Assembly: GCF_003860345.1 (NCBI RefSeq)
Contig: NZ_CP034179.1
Span: forward strand, 3,890,001-3,954,000
Origin: Caenibius tardaugens NBRC 16725
GTDB lineage: Bacteria > Pseudomonadota > Alphaproteobacteria > Sphingomonadales > Sphingomonadaceae
DNA length: 64,000 bases
Direction of reading: 5' to 3'
In this document: positions 31,901 through 41,057 of the stretch, piece after piece
Layout: each line of letters starts with the position of its first letter
How positions within the stretch are numbered: the stretch's first letter is position 1
Translations under genes and position numbers: made by a program
The notes under the pieces: model-generated
Database searches by the model: none
What the model was told of the DNA's origin: nothing
The model's input: the letters and a program-made list of their open reading frames with translations, nothing else

Positions 31901-32670
31901 GCGAGCAGATGCTGGCCGTTATCGACAGGGATGACAGTACCCGTAATCCGTCTCGCCGCATCGCTGACCAGGAAGGCCGCGAGCGCGCCGACATCCTCGA
32001 TCTCGACGGGCCGGTGTCCAGGCGCTTCCGCCGCCGCGCGGGCCAGCAGGTCGTCGAACCGGTCGATGCCGCTTGCCGCGCGCGTGGCGATCGGTCCTGG
32101 CGAAATGGCGTGCGCGCGGATTCCCTTGGGGCCAAGTTCGGACGCGACATAGCGGGTGGCGCTTTCCAGCGCGGCCTTGACCGGTCCCATGAGATTATAA
32201 TGGGCAACCACTCGTTCCGAGCCGTAGAAGGTGACGCAGAGCAGGCAGCCCCCATGCGTCATCAACGGCTCCGCGAGTTTCGCCATGCGCAGGAAGCTGT
32301 GGCAGGACACGTCCATCGCCATGCCGAACCCTTCCGCAGAACAATCGACGACGCGGCCGTGCAGATCCTCTCGAGGCGCGAAAGCGATCGAATGGAGCAG
32401 GAAGTCGAGGCCGCCCCATCTGCGTTCGACCTCGGTGAATAGCGCCTCAAGCTCGCCGGGCACACGGACGTCGCACGGGGCCATCCATTCCACTTTTAAT
32501 CGTTCGGCGACCGGGGTGACCCAGTCCCTGGCCTTTTCGTTGAGATAGGTTGCCGCAAGGCGCGCGCCGCAAGCCGCAAAGGCTTCGGCGCAGCCCGCCG
32601 CGATGCTCTTGTCATTCGCGATGCCGATGACCAGGCCGCGCTTGCCTCTGAGATCGACCAGGGGAGTCAT
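31897..32670 (-). CDS. fabI: Enoyl-ACP reductase-type SDR (FabI-like)
   Basis: A 257-residue short-chain reductase. Cofactor motif GLVIGIANDKSIAAG at the N terminus and catalytic YNLMGPVK (Tyr-x6-Lys) match FabI; GPIATRAASGIDRFDDLL and GTVIPVDNGQHLLA are typical FabI ends. FabI reduces enoyl-ACP in fatty-acid synthesis, but as the second copy usually found with phaC-pta-ackA clusters it may serve another acyl chain. The ATG overlaps the ackA stop and the stop overlaps the phospholipase start. Confidence 0.9.
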   Translation of the reverse strand: MTPLVDLRGKRGLVIGIANDKSIAAGCAEAFAACGARLAATYLNEKARDWVTPVAERLKVEWMAPCDVRVPGELEALFTEVERRWGGLDFLLHSIAFAPREDLHGRVVDCSAEGFGMAMDVSCHSFLRMAKLAEPLMTHGGCLLCVTFYGSERVVAHYNLMGPVKAALESATRYVASELGPKGIRAHAISPGPIATRAASGIDRFDDLLARAAAEAPGHRPVEIEDVGALAAFLVSDAARRITGTVIPVDNGQHLLA

Positions 32671-33854
32671 GTGCGTTTCTCCATGATGGTCAGGCTGTGC
32701 AGGGCAATCATCCGCTCCTCGTCGGTGGGGATGACCAGAATTTTGACCCGGCTGTCCGGCAGGCTGATGACGGGGCCATGGCCTGCATTGGCAAGCCCGT
32801 CGATTTCCAGCCCGAGCCATTCGAGCCTCCGGCAGATCCGGCTGCGGACATCGGCGTTGTTTTCTCCAATGCCGGCCGTGAAAACGAGACCGTCGAGGCC
32901 GCCCAGGGAAGCGGTGAGGGCACCGGCTTCGCGCGCGGCACGCCAGGTGAACAGGCTGATGGCTTCCTCCACCTCCGGCGCATCGCTGGCCGCCAGCGCG
33001 CGCATATCGCTGGAGATGCCGGACACGCCCAGTAGGCCGGATTGCTTATAGAGGAGCTGTTCGACCTCGGCAGCGCTCATGCCCATCTGTGTCTGGAGAT
33101 GGAGCACGACCCCGGGATCGATGCTGCCGCAGCGCGTCCCCATCATCAGGCCATCGAGCGCAGTGAAGCCCATCGTCGTATCGACGCTTCGCCCGCCCCG
33201 CATAGCGCAGAGGCTGGCGCCATTGCCCAGATGGGCGGCGATGATCCGCCCCCCTGCGAGGGCTGGGTCGATATCGCGCAGGCGGCGCGCGATATATTCG
33301 TAGGACAGGCCGTGAAAGCCATAGCGGCGAATGCCCTGATCGTGGAGCGCACGGGGAATTGCAAGGCGCGAGGCCAAGAGCGGCTTGTCATGGTGAAAGG
33401 CGGTGTCGAAACAGGCGACCTGCGGCAAATCGGGCTGGAGCGTCCTGATCGCACGGATGGCGGCCAGATTATGGGGCTGGTGCAGCGGCGCGAGCGGACA
33501 GAGCGCGTCGAGCGCATCGAGCAGCGCCTCGTCGATCAGGCGAGGCGCGGCGAACTGCGTGCCGCCATGGACGACGCGGTGGCCGATGGCGACGACCTCA
33601 TATCCGTCGAGGTGGCCCAGCGCCCAGTCGAACAATTCCTTGAGGAGATCCGCGTGCGTCAGGTTCGCGCCGTCGGGCCAGTTGCGATCGAAGATCGTCT
33701 CTCCGTCAACCGTCCGGGCGACAAGATGTGGGGCAATGCCGATGCCCTCGATCTTTCCGCCTGCCGAAAGACTCGGCGATCCCTGCGCATCCAGGCCGTA
33801 CAGCGCGAACTTGATGCTCGACGAGCCAGAGTTGAGGCTGACGACCGCCTTCAT
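32667..33854 (-). CDS. ackA: Acetate kinase
   Basis: A 395-residue acetate/propionate kinase that converts acetyl phosphate and ADP to acetate and ATP. Motifs are the N-terminal LNSGSSSIKFALYG (phosphate 1), GHRVVHGG, RYGFHGLSYEYIARRL, AHLGNGASLCAM and VFTAGIGENNADVRSR. The length is normal. The start overlaps the upstream MaoC-Pta stop (ATGA on this strand) and its stop overlaps fabI, so acetyl-CoA to acetate chemistry is tightly coupled in one transcript. Confidence 0.95.
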   Translation of the reverse strand: MKAVVSLNSGSSSIKFALYGLDAQGSPSLSAGGKIEGIGIAPHLVARTVDGETIFDRNWPDGANLTHADLLKELFDWALGHLDGYEVVAIGHRVVHGGTQFAAPRLIDEALLDALDALCPLAPLHQPHNLAAIRAIRTLQPDLPQVACFDTAFHHDKPLLASRLAIPRALHDQGIRRYGFHGLSYEYIARRLRDIDPALAGGRIIAAHLGNGASLCAMRGGRSVDTTMGFTALDGLMMGTRCGSIDPGVVLHLQTQMGMSAAEVEQLLYKQSGLLGVSGISSDMRALAASDAPEVEEAISLFTWRAAREAGALTASLGGLDGLVFTAGIGENNADVRSRICRRLEWLGLEIDGLANAGHGPVISLPDSRVKILVIPTDEERMIALHSLTIMEKRT

Positions 33855-35278
33855 GAGGCCACCGTTCCGGCAAGCCCCGGGGTTGCTTTCGTTGCCGCTC
33901 GGGCCAGCAGCGCCCCCACCGCACAGGAGGCGAGGCGGGTGCGCAGGCTGTCGGCGCGACTGGTAAGGATGATCGGCACCCGCGCGCCCAGCACCACGCC
34001 AGCGGCATCCGCGCCGCCCAGAAAGGTGAGCTGCTTGGCCAGCATGTTGCCCGCTTCCAGATTGGGCACCACCAGTATTTCCGCAATGCCGGCGACAGGC
34101 GAGAGGATGCCCTTTTCCTTGGCGGCTGCCGGGCTGATGGCATTGTCGAAGGCGAGCGGCCCATCCAGTTGGCCTCCGGTAATCTGTCCGCGATCGGCCA
34201 TCTTGCACAGGGCTGCGGCGTCGAGCGTCGATTGCATGGCCGGGTTTACCGTCTCAACGGCAGCGAGGATCGCGACCTTGGGCGCCTTGATGCCGATCAC
34301 ATGAGCAAGATCGATCGCGTTTCGGATGATATCCGCCTTTTCCTCCAGCGTCGGCGCGATATTGATCGCGGCATCCGTGATGATCAGCGGTGTCGGGTGA
34401 TCGGGCACATCCATCACATAGGCATGGCTGATCCGGCGTTCGGTTCGAAGGCCTGTGGCGGCGGATACCACCGCGCCCATCAGTTCGTCGGTATGGAGCG
34501 AACCCTTCATCAACAGCTTTGCCTCGCCCGAACGGACAAGCGCGACGGCCTTGGCGGCCGCATCATGGCTATGGTCGGCCGGAACGATCCGGAATGCTGC
34601 AATATCCTTGCCTGCCTCTGCCGCCGCCGCACGGATCCGCGCTTCGGGTCCGACCAATATGGGCGCAATGAGGTTGGCCTCGGCCGCTTCCACGACCGCC
34701 AGGATCGCCGCCGCGCTGCATGGATGCGCGACCGCCGTCGTCACCGGGTCGGCGGCGGCGGTCCTTTCCATCAGCGTGCGGTAGCCGCCATGGGCGGACA
34801 GACGCACCTCGGGCAGAGCCATGCGCGCACGGCATATCTTCTCCGTCGGCGCCTTCACCTCGGCCTGCCCGGTGATGACGTCCTTTCCGTCCTGGTTCAC
34901 GCAACGGCAATCGAGCACCACCACCTGATGCTCGGGCCGCTTTTCCAGCACGGTGACGGTGGTGGTGATCGTATCGCCCAGCCCGACGGGGCGGGCGAAG
35001 CGCAGCGACTGGCTGAGATAGATCGCACCCGGCCCGGGCAGTTCCGTGCCCAGCACCGCCGAAATCAGCCCGCCACCCCACATGCCATGGGCGATCACCC
35101 GCCGGAACATGTCTGTCGCGGCGTAGTCGGCGTCGAGATGCGCCGGGTTCACGTCGCCCGAGACGAGCGCGAAAAGCTGGATATCCTCCTGGGTTAGCGT
35201 CCGGGTGGCGCTGGCCGTCTCGCCGAGCGTGATTTCATCGAAGGTGCGGTTCTCGATCATTTGAGGACCGGTCATCAT
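33851..35278 (-). CDS. Bifunctional MaoC-like hydratase / phosphate acetyltransferase
   Basis: A 475-residue fusion. The first 150 residues are a MaoC/hot-dog hydratase domain (SGDVNPAHLDADYAATDMFR, IAHGMWGGGLISAVLG). The rest is a phosphate acetyl/butyryltransferase (NLIAPILVGPEARIRAAAAE, LLMKGSLHTDELMGAVV and ILVVPNLEAGNMLAKQLTFL, the family C-terminal signature). It interconverts acyl-CoA and acyl phosphate and hydrates enoyl-CoA, connecting PHB precursors to acetate kinase. It begins 1 base from the phaC stop with GGAG 6 bases before the ATG. Confidence 0.93.
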   Translation of the reverse strand: MMTGPQMIENRTFDEITLGETASATRTLTQEDIQLFALVSGDVNPAHLDADYAATDMFRRVIAHGMWGGGLISAVLGTELPGPGAIYLSQSLRFARPVGLGDTITTTVTVLEKRPEHQVVVLDCRCVNQDGKDVITGQAEVKAPTEKICRARMALPEVRLSAHGGYRTLMERTAAADPVTTAVAHPCSAAAILAVVEAAEANLIAPILVGPEARIRAAAAEAGKDIAAFRIVPADHSHDAAAKAVALVRSGEAKLLMKGSLHTDELMGAVVSAATGLRTERRISHAYVMDVPDHPTPLIITDAAINIAPTLEEKADIIRNAIDLAHVIGIKAPKVAILAAVETVNPAMQSTLDAAALCKMADRGQITGGQLDGPLAFDNAISPAAAKEKGILSPVAGIAEILVVPNLEAGNMLAKQLTFLGGADAAGVVLGARVPIILTSRADSLRTRLASCAVGALLARAATKATPGLAGTVAS

Positions 35279-37036
35279 TCAACGCTCCAGCACATAATGG
35301 CCGGGCGCGTCGGCGATGGGAGCATAGCCTTTGTCCGCTGCGCCCATGGAGGGAGGAGCAACGGGCTCGCCCGAGTGCTGTTCGAGCCATTCTCCCCATT
35401 CGAGCCACCAGGATCCTTGTTTCTCCGCCGCGCGCTCCAGCCATTCGTCCGCATCGAAGGACAAGCCCCCGGCTTCCCGGGTGAGGATGCGATAGCGGCG
35501 GCCCTTGTGACCGGGTTCGGATACGATGCCGGCATTGTGTCCGCCGCTGGTCAATATAAAGGTGGTTTCAGCCGGCGCCAGATGATGGATCTTGTAGACC
35601 GAATGCCAGGGAGCGACATGGTCGCGCTCGGTGCCGACAACGAACATCGGCTTGTGTAAGGCGTCCAGGGCGATGGTCCGGCCACCGACCTTATATTTGC
35701 CTTCGGCAAGATCGTCGTCGAGGAACAGTCGCCGCAGATACTGGCTGTGCATGGTGTAGGGCATGCGCGTACCATCGGCGTTCCACGCCATCAGATCGTT
35801 CATCGGCACGCGCTCCCCCATCAGATAGGTGCCCAGCACGCGCGACCAGACGAGGTCGTTGGACTGGAGGATCTGAAAGGCACCGCCCATCTGGCTGGTG
35901 TCGAGGAAGCCCTGGCTCCACATCATGTTCTCGAGCAGGTTGAGCTGCCCCTCGTCGATGAAGAGGCCAAGCTCTCCTGGTTCGCTGAACTCGGTTTGCG
36001 CCGCGAACAGCGTGACACTGGTCAGGCGCTCATCGCCATCGCGGGCCATGGCCGCGGCGGCGATCGCAAGCAGGGTGCCGCCCAGGCAATAGCCCGCCGC
36101 ATGAACCGAGGTCGCGCCCGTTATCGCGGCGATGACGTCGAGTGCCGCCATCGGCCCCATCTGCCGATAGGCATCCATGTCGAGATCGCGATCATCGCTT
36201 GCCGGATTATGCCATGAAATCATGAAGACCGTGAAGCCCTGGCTGGTGAGCCAGCGGACCAGAGAGTTTTCGGGCGACAGGTCGAGAATGTAATATTTCA
36301 TGATCCAGGCCGGGACGATCAGGATCGGTTCCGGCCGGACCTTGTCCGTGGTGGGCTCATACTGGATCAGTTCGATCAGCCGGTTGCGGAACACGACCTT
36401 GCCCTTGGCGGAGGCGACATTCTCTCCAACCCGGAACTCTTCCGTTCCCACCGGTGGGAGGCCGCGCACCAGATGCTGCATGTCCTCGAATAGATAGCGG
36501 AAGCCATCGACCAGACATTGTCCGCCGGTCTCGAGGATCTTCCTTTGCAGCACCGGGTTGGTCGCAAGGAAATTGGTCGGCGCCAGCGTGTCGAGCATCT
36601 GCCGCACCGTGAACTCGACCATGTCCTCATGATGACTGGTGACGCCGCCGATGCCGGTGGTCGCCGCATGCCACCATTGCTGGTTCAGCAGGAAAGCCTG
36701 GGACAGGAGGTTGAAAGGGGTCTGCTTCCAGATGGGATCGGAGAAGCGCCGGTCCTGTGGCAACGGTTCGATCGCCGGTTTGGCATCAGGGTCGCTGGCG
36801 CTGCGCAGGGCATAATCGAACAGCCGGGCATATTTGCGCGCCATCTTGGCGCCCAGTTGCATCTGCTTGCCTGGCGCACTGGCGAGATGCAAGGCCCAGT
36901 CGGAAAAGGCCTGGGCAAGGGTAGCCGGAGAAAGCCCGGACGTGGCCCGGGCGATGGCTGCGCCAGCCGCGCGGTCGAGGGTCTCGGCAATGCCGTCGAG
37001 TGGGTCGACGGCAGTATTCTGTGCGGGGAGGGCCAT
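35279..37036 (-). CDS. phaC: Poly(3-hydroxyalkanoate) synthase, class I PhaC
   Basis: A 585-residue synthase that polymerises hydroxyacyl-CoA into storage granules. The lipase-like box GYCLGG is at residues 315-320 with nucleophile Cys317. Further hallmarks are WIMKYYILDLSPENSLV, FMISWHNPASDDRDLDM, later the Asp region VVGTERDHVAPWHSVYKI and the His region TSGGHNAGIVSEPG. ATG 37036 was chosen because GGAG precedes it; a longer reading extends into the leader. It heads the minus-strand operon phaC-maoC/pta-ackA-fabI-pldA. A small perfect hairpin (CTGCCG/CGGCAG, 37069-37085) sits in its leader. Confidence 0.95.
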   Translation of the reverse strand: MALPAQNTAVDPLDGIAETLDRAAGAAIARATSGLSPATLAQAFSDWALHLASAPGKQMQLGAKMARKYARLFDYALRSASDPDAKPAIEPLPQDRRFSDPIWKQTPFNLLSQAFLLNQQWWHAATTGIGGVTSHHEDMVEFTVRQMLDTLAPTNFLATNPVLQRKILETGGQCLVDGFRYLFEDMQHLVRGLPPVGTEEFRVGENVASAKGKVVFRNRLIELIQYEPTTDKVRPEPILIVPAWIMKYYILDLSPENSLVRWLTSQGFTVFMISWHNPASDDRDLDMDAYRQMGPMAALDVIAAITGATSVHAAGYCLGGTLLAIAAAAMARDGDERLTSVTLFAAQTEFSEPGELGLFIDEGQLNLLENMMWSQGFLDTSQMGGAFQILQSNDLVWSRVLGTYLMGERVPMNDLMAWNADGTRMPYTMHSQYLRRLFLDDDLAEGKYKVGGRTIALDALHKPMFVVGTERDHVAPWHSVYKIHHLAPAETTFILTSGGHNAGIVSEPGHKGRRYRILTREAGGLSFDADEWLERAAEKQGSWWLEWGEWLEQHSGEPVAPPSMGAADKGYAPIADAPGHYVLER

Positions 37037-37416
37037 GGTCGTTTCACTCCGTGAAGAGGACGCGAATCCTGCCGTTTCCCGGCAGAATCTACATCGTGTA
37101 ATCCCAGTCCTCTCTCGGCGTGACGCGCCAAAAATCACTTATTCTCTTTATGTTACACATTCACGAGCCGCCTTAGTCGGCCCGCTAGCACAAAATTCCG
37201 CGAGCAGTGTTGACAAAAACGGTACCAGTAGGGGCAGTTAATGTATAGCCTTTTCTAGTAGGGGGAATTTCCGTCGCACGGTCGATTCCGTGGCGTCATT
37301 AAGAGCGTGGAGCTGGCAAGCCTGGTTCGGATTCGGTCATTTGTGCCGCGCCGGGCATCCGGCTGATGGCAGTCGAGGCCGAGTGGTACTCGGACCGTTA
37401 TCATCCTGTTCCGGCC
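37037..37416. other. 380-bp gap between phaC and the TetR gene
   Basis: No gene seen. It holds the phaC leader with the 6-bp hairpin at 37069-37085 and a TTGACA at 37211 without a well-spaced -10 box. The AT-rich stretch 37120-37150 is the most promoter-like part. Confidence 0.4.
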
Positions 37417-38076
37417 TCAGCTTGAGGGGGGGCAAGCGCCTGCCAGGACAATCTCAAGTGTCTTTTCCAGATACTCGTTCTTCGCGGCCGGCGTATTGGC
37501 CAAGGTGCGGCGGCGCAGAATTCTGTGGCGCGGGCCCACCACCAGCGCGTCGAACAGCAGGCTCGACAAGAATTCCGGATCCTGCACGATCAGTTCGCCA
37601 CGTTCCGCGGCATCGTCGAGAATCCGGCGAAAAATCTGAATGCCGGCATGATTGTCGGCCCTGGCCCTGGTCCCGGCTCGGGGGTAGTGCTCAATTGCCC
37701 AATAAATAAGCGTTTCATGGCCGATGGTTTCCGGTTTGAGGGCTGCGTTGAGCATTTTCTTTGCCGCTGACAACAACTGCTCCCGGGGTGAACCTTTTGC
37801 TGTCGGCCGGGTGACCGGCTTTGCGATTCTTGCGAATCCATGATCGATCACGGCATAGAGCAGATCGACCTTGGATCCGAAGCGCGAATAGAGCGTCCGC
37901 TTCGAAACATTGGCTGCTCTGGCGATCACTTCCATGCTGGCGCGGTCGCCACCGTGGGTAATGAGCTGCTCCAGCGCAATATCGAGAATATGGACGCCGA
38001 GCCTGGCCGCCAGTTCCTGCGACGGCCGGCCGCCCTTGGGATCGCGCGGCGGCAAACGTCCTTCCCTGCGTCTCAT
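37417..38076 (-). CDS. TetR-family regulator near PHB genes
   Basis: A 219-residue TetR-type repressor: LDIALEQLITHGGDRASMEV, IARAANVSKRTLYSRFGSKV and DLLYAVIDHGF form the N-terminal helix-turn-helix. The C-terminal ligand domain is helical. The N terminus is basic and proline-rich (MRRREGRLPPRDPKGGRPSQ). It is divergent from phaB across 168 bases and adjacent to the phaC operon, so it probably regulates PHB genes. No strong palindrome was recognised in the gap. Confidence 0.85.
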   Translation of the reverse strand: MRRREGRLPPRDPKGGRPSQELAARLGVHILDIALEQLITHGGDRASMEVIARAANVSKRTLYSRFGSKVDLLYAVIDHGFARIAKPVTRPTAKGSPREQLLSAAKKMLNAALKPETIGHETLIYWAIEHYPRAGTRARADNHAGIQIFRRILDDAAERGELIVQDPEFLSSLLFDALVVGPRHRILRRRTLANTPAAKNEYLEKTLEIVLAGACPPSS

Positions 38077-38244
38077 TTGAGTCCTCTCCTATTCGATCCT
38101 CGATGCCGCATTGATCGAGCAAAGCCTCTTGAACCGCAGTGATCGTTCTGGCAATAACGAAACCAATGCGTATACATCTTGATGATGTCGTGCTGCTGCG
38201 TCGTACTATTGCCGACGGAACAAGCAAGGCAAAGGATAAGGCAA

Positions 38245-38973
38245 ATGAGCGGAATTGCACTCGTAACCGGCGGGACGCGCGGCATTGGCGCGGCGATCGC
38301 CAGGGCCATGAGCGCCGAAGGCTATTCCGTTGCGGCGGTCTATCATGGCGATGATTCCGCGGCCGAACGCTTCCATGAGGAAGCCCGGATCCCGGTTTTC
38401 AAATGGGATGTCGCCGACGAAGCCGCCTGCGTCAAAGGCGTAAGCGAGGTAGAAGAGCAGTTCGGGGCGATTACGGTGCTGGTCAACAATGCCGGAATTA
38501 CGCGCGACAGCATGTTTCACAGGATGGACTGGGCGCAGTGGCGAGCAGTGCTGTCCACCAATCTCGATTCCATGTTCACAATGACCCGTGCGCTGATCGA
38601 GGGGATGCGCGAGCGACGCTTTGGCCGCATCATCAATATCTCCTCGATCAACGGCCAGAAGGGGCAGGTTGGGCAAACCAATTATTCCGCGGCCAAGGCC
38701 GGGGTGATCGGTTTCACCAAGGCGCTGGCGCAGGAAAATGCGTCGCGTGGGATCACCGTCAACGCCATTTGCCCAGGCTATGTCGACACGGATATGGTCG
38801 CGCACGTCAAGCCGGAAGTGCGCGATGCCATCATCGCACAGATACCGGTCGGCCGCCTGGGTGCACCGCAGGAAATCGCGGACGCCGTCTGCTATCTGGC
38901 TTCGCCCAGGGCGGCCTTTTGTACGGGCGCAATACTCACCATCAACGGCGGACAGTATATCGCCAATGGCTGA
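38245..38973 (+). CDS. phaB: Acetoacetyl-CoA reductase, PhaB
   Basis: A 242-residue SDR that reduces acetoacetyl-CoA to (R)-3-hydroxybutyryl-CoA with NADPH, supplying PhaC. Motifs are GGTRGIGAAIARAMS for the cofactor, LVNNAGITRDSMFHRMDWAQ, catalytic NISSINGQKGQ with NYSAAKAG (Tyr-x3-Lys) and CPGYVDTDMV. Length and pattern are PhaB rather than a generic FabG. AAAGGA lies just before ATG 38245; upstream in-frame codons belong to the leader. The phasin gene follows 113 bases later. Confidence 0.92.
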   Translation: MSGIALVTGGTRGIGAAIARAMSAEGYSVAAVYHGDDSAAERFHEEARIPVFKWDVADEAACVKGVSEVEEQFGAITVLVNNAGITRDSMFHRMDWAQWRAVLSTNLDSMFTMTRALIEGMRERRFGRIINISSINGQKGQVGQTNYSAAKAGVIGFTKALAQENASRGITVNAICPGYVDTDMVAHVKPEVRDAIIAQIPVGRLGAPQEIADAVCYLASPRAAFCTGAILTINGGQYIANG

Positions 38974-39086
38974 AGTGCGAGACAATTACGGGGATACCCC
39001 AATGGTGCTGGCGGCGCGAGCCGCGCATTCCAGCCTTGCTTCTGCTTGCCCATCTTCTTCGAAACCAACTCAGAAGGGATCATCGC

Positions 39087-39497
39087 ATGACCTACCCAGT
39101 TGACCAGATTCTTCACCTCATGAAAGCAAATGGCCAGTTCATGCTGAAACTTGCCGATATCACCCGCGGCAGTAGTCAGGAATATGCCCAGATCGGCACG
39201 AAGGCAGCGTCCGAATTTGCCAATCGGTTCCAAACTCTGCAACTTGGCAAAGTGCCGAGCTTCGACAGCGAAGGCGCGCAGCAGATACTGAGCGACATGC
39301 AGAAGGTTCGCGAAGAAACGCTCGGGCAAGTGCGCGGCGTTTTCGAGGAATGGCAGGGCGCATGGAGTCAGTTTGTGCCGGCCGATGGCCAGAAGCAGTT
39401 TGCCGATACCGTCCAGGGTTTTTTCACACCCTTTTTGAACAAGGGCGAGGAAGCCAAGCCTGCCCCGGTCAAGGCGGGCACCACCAAGGCTGAGTGA
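39087..39497 (+). CDS. Phasin (PHB granule-associated protein)
   Basis: A 136-residue helical, amphipathic protein with phasin family character: DQILHLMKANGQFMLKLADI, then YAQIGTKAASEFANRFQTLQ and VREETLGQVRGVFEEWQGAW, and a Pro/Lys/Ala-rich tail (EEAKPAPVKAGTTKAE). Phasins coat polymer granules. It lies after phaB on the same strand with AGAAGGGA before ATG 39087. The context supports the call; the sequence alone would also fit a generic coiled-coil protein. Confidence 0.82.
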   Translation: MTYPVDQILHLMKANGQFMLKLADITRGSSQEYAQIGTKAASEFANRFQTLQLGKVPSFDSEGAQQILSDMQKVREETLGQVRGVFEEWQGAWSQFVPADGQKQFADTVQGFFTPFLNKGEEAKPAPVKAGTTKAE

Positions 39498-39509
39498 GAT
39501 CACCAGCAA

Positions 39510-41057
39510 ATGAATCTGTTCCGCTTGCCTGGCAGAGAGGCGGGGCAGTTCATCCAATCCTGGTATGTGAGGAAATCCGGCGTGGTTCATTTGAAGGCGG
39601 CACGATGGCAACGAGCAGCCGGATGTAAGACAGCTATCCCGATCAGCGTCACGTTGGCGCTGCTCCTGGCTGGTTGCTCTTTCGCGCCGGCTCATGTTCG
39701 CCCGGCGCTCCCGATACCGGAAACGTTTGCGGGTCAGCCATCGAACGGCCCAGCAATCGCCCGGATCGGCTGGCAGGATTTCTTCCGTGAACCCCAGCTT
39801 CAGGCCCTGATTGGCGAGGCCTTGGCCAATAATCGCGACATAAGGATCGCGACGGGCCGGGTGGCGGAAGCGCGGGCGGCATGGCGCATCGAGGGATCAA
39901 CACTTTATCCGCAGGTGGCGGCCGTGGGAACAGGAACCCGCGGCCACACGCCGGCGGACCTCTCCGTCACAGGCCGGGCGGTCACGGGTAACCAGATCTA
40001 CGCTCAGTTGAGCGCTGGATGGGAAATTGATTTCTGGGGGCGACTGCGCAACCTGCGCGATGCTGCGCGTGGGCAATATCTTGCGACCGAAGAGGCGCGG
40101 CGCGCGGTGGCAACGGATCTGGTCGCCCAGGTCGCTAATGGCTATCTTCTGGAGCGCGAATATGAGGAGCGGGTGGCGATAGCGACCCGGACCATCGCGA
40201 CCCGCGAGGAATCGCTGCGGATCATGCGGCGGCGTTATGAAGTTGGCTCGGGATCGAAACTCGAGATGACCCAGGCGCAGACCCTGCTCGCGCGGGCTCA
40301 GGCCACCTTGCAGAGCCTCGACCAGGATCGCGAGGTGAACCGCAATGCGCTGGCGTTGCTGGTGGGGCGCCCGGTCGATATTGCTCCCGGTCGACTCGAT
40401 ATGATGGAGGGCGCTCCGGATATCGTGCTGCCGGTAGGGCTTCCGTCCGAATTGCTGGTCAACCGGCCAGATGTCGTTGCCGCAGAATATATCCTGCGCG
40501 CAGCCAACGCCAATATCGGCGCGGCACGCGCCGCCTTCTTTCCCCGGATCAGCCTCACCGGCGCGTTCGGAACGGCGAGCAGTGAGTTGGACGGGCTGTT
40601 CAAGGGAGGCAGCGGTGCCTGGAACTTCGGCCCGACGATCAGCGTACCGATCTTCAATGCGGGCCAATTGGCCGGCAATCTCGACGTGGCGAAGGCGCGG
40701 CGCGACATTGCCGTCGCGGACTATGAGCGTACCGTTCAGTCGGCCTTTCGCGATGTCTCCGACGCGCTGGTCCGGCGGCGCCAGTTGAAGTTGCAGACCG
40801 AAAGCGTACGCACCATGTTGGAGGCGCTGCGGGAACGCGCCCGGCTCGCCCAGTTGCGCTTCGACAACGGTCGGTCGGCCTATCTCGAAGTGCTCGATGC
40901 CCAGCGCGATCTGTTCGATACCGAACAAACCCTGGTCCAGCTTCGCCGCGCGGAACTCGCCAGCGGCATCGCCCTCTATGCCGCGCTGGGTGGTGGGTTC
41001 GTCGCCAATCCTGCTTTTGACGTCAACACAACACAAACCGGGAAGCACGAACAATGA
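39510..41057 (+). CDS. NodT-family outer-membrane efflux lipoprotein
   Basis: A 515-residue TolC-type outer-membrane factor of the NodT group. The lipobox LLLAGC lies about 50 residues after the first ATG, so the true start is probably GTG 39582 or TTG 39591, downstream of AGGAAA. Two repeats of the barrel/helix pattern are seen, with AGWEIDFWGRLRNLRDAARG and FNAGQLAGNLDVAKARRDIA. It exports substrates delivered by the HlyD adaptor and ABC transporter that follow. Its stop overlaps the adaptor start by 4 bases. Confidence 0.9.
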   Translation: MNLFRLPGREAGQFIQSWYVRKSGVVHLKAARWQRAAGCKTAIPISVTLALLLAGCSFAPAHVRPALPIPETFAGQPSNGPAIARIGWQDFFREPQLQALIGEALANNRDIRIATGRVAEARAAWRIEGSTLYPQVAAVGTGTRGHTPADLSVTGRAVTGNQIYAQLSAGWEIDFWGRLRNLRDAARGQYLATEEARRAVATDLVAQVANGYLLEREYEERVAIATRTIATREESLRIMRRRYEVGSGSKLEMTQAQTLLARAQATLQSLDQDREVNRNALALLVGRPVDIAPGRLDMMEGAPDIVLPVGLPSELLVNRPDVVAAEYILRAANANIGAARAAFFPRISLTGAFGTASSELDGLFKGGSGAWNFGPTISVPIFNAGQLAGNLDVAKARRDIAVADYERTVQSAFRDVSDALVRRRQLKLQTESVRTMLEALRERARLAQLRFDNGRSAYLEVLDAQRDLFDTEQTLVQLRRAELASGIALYAALGGGFVANPAFDVNTTQTGKHEQ

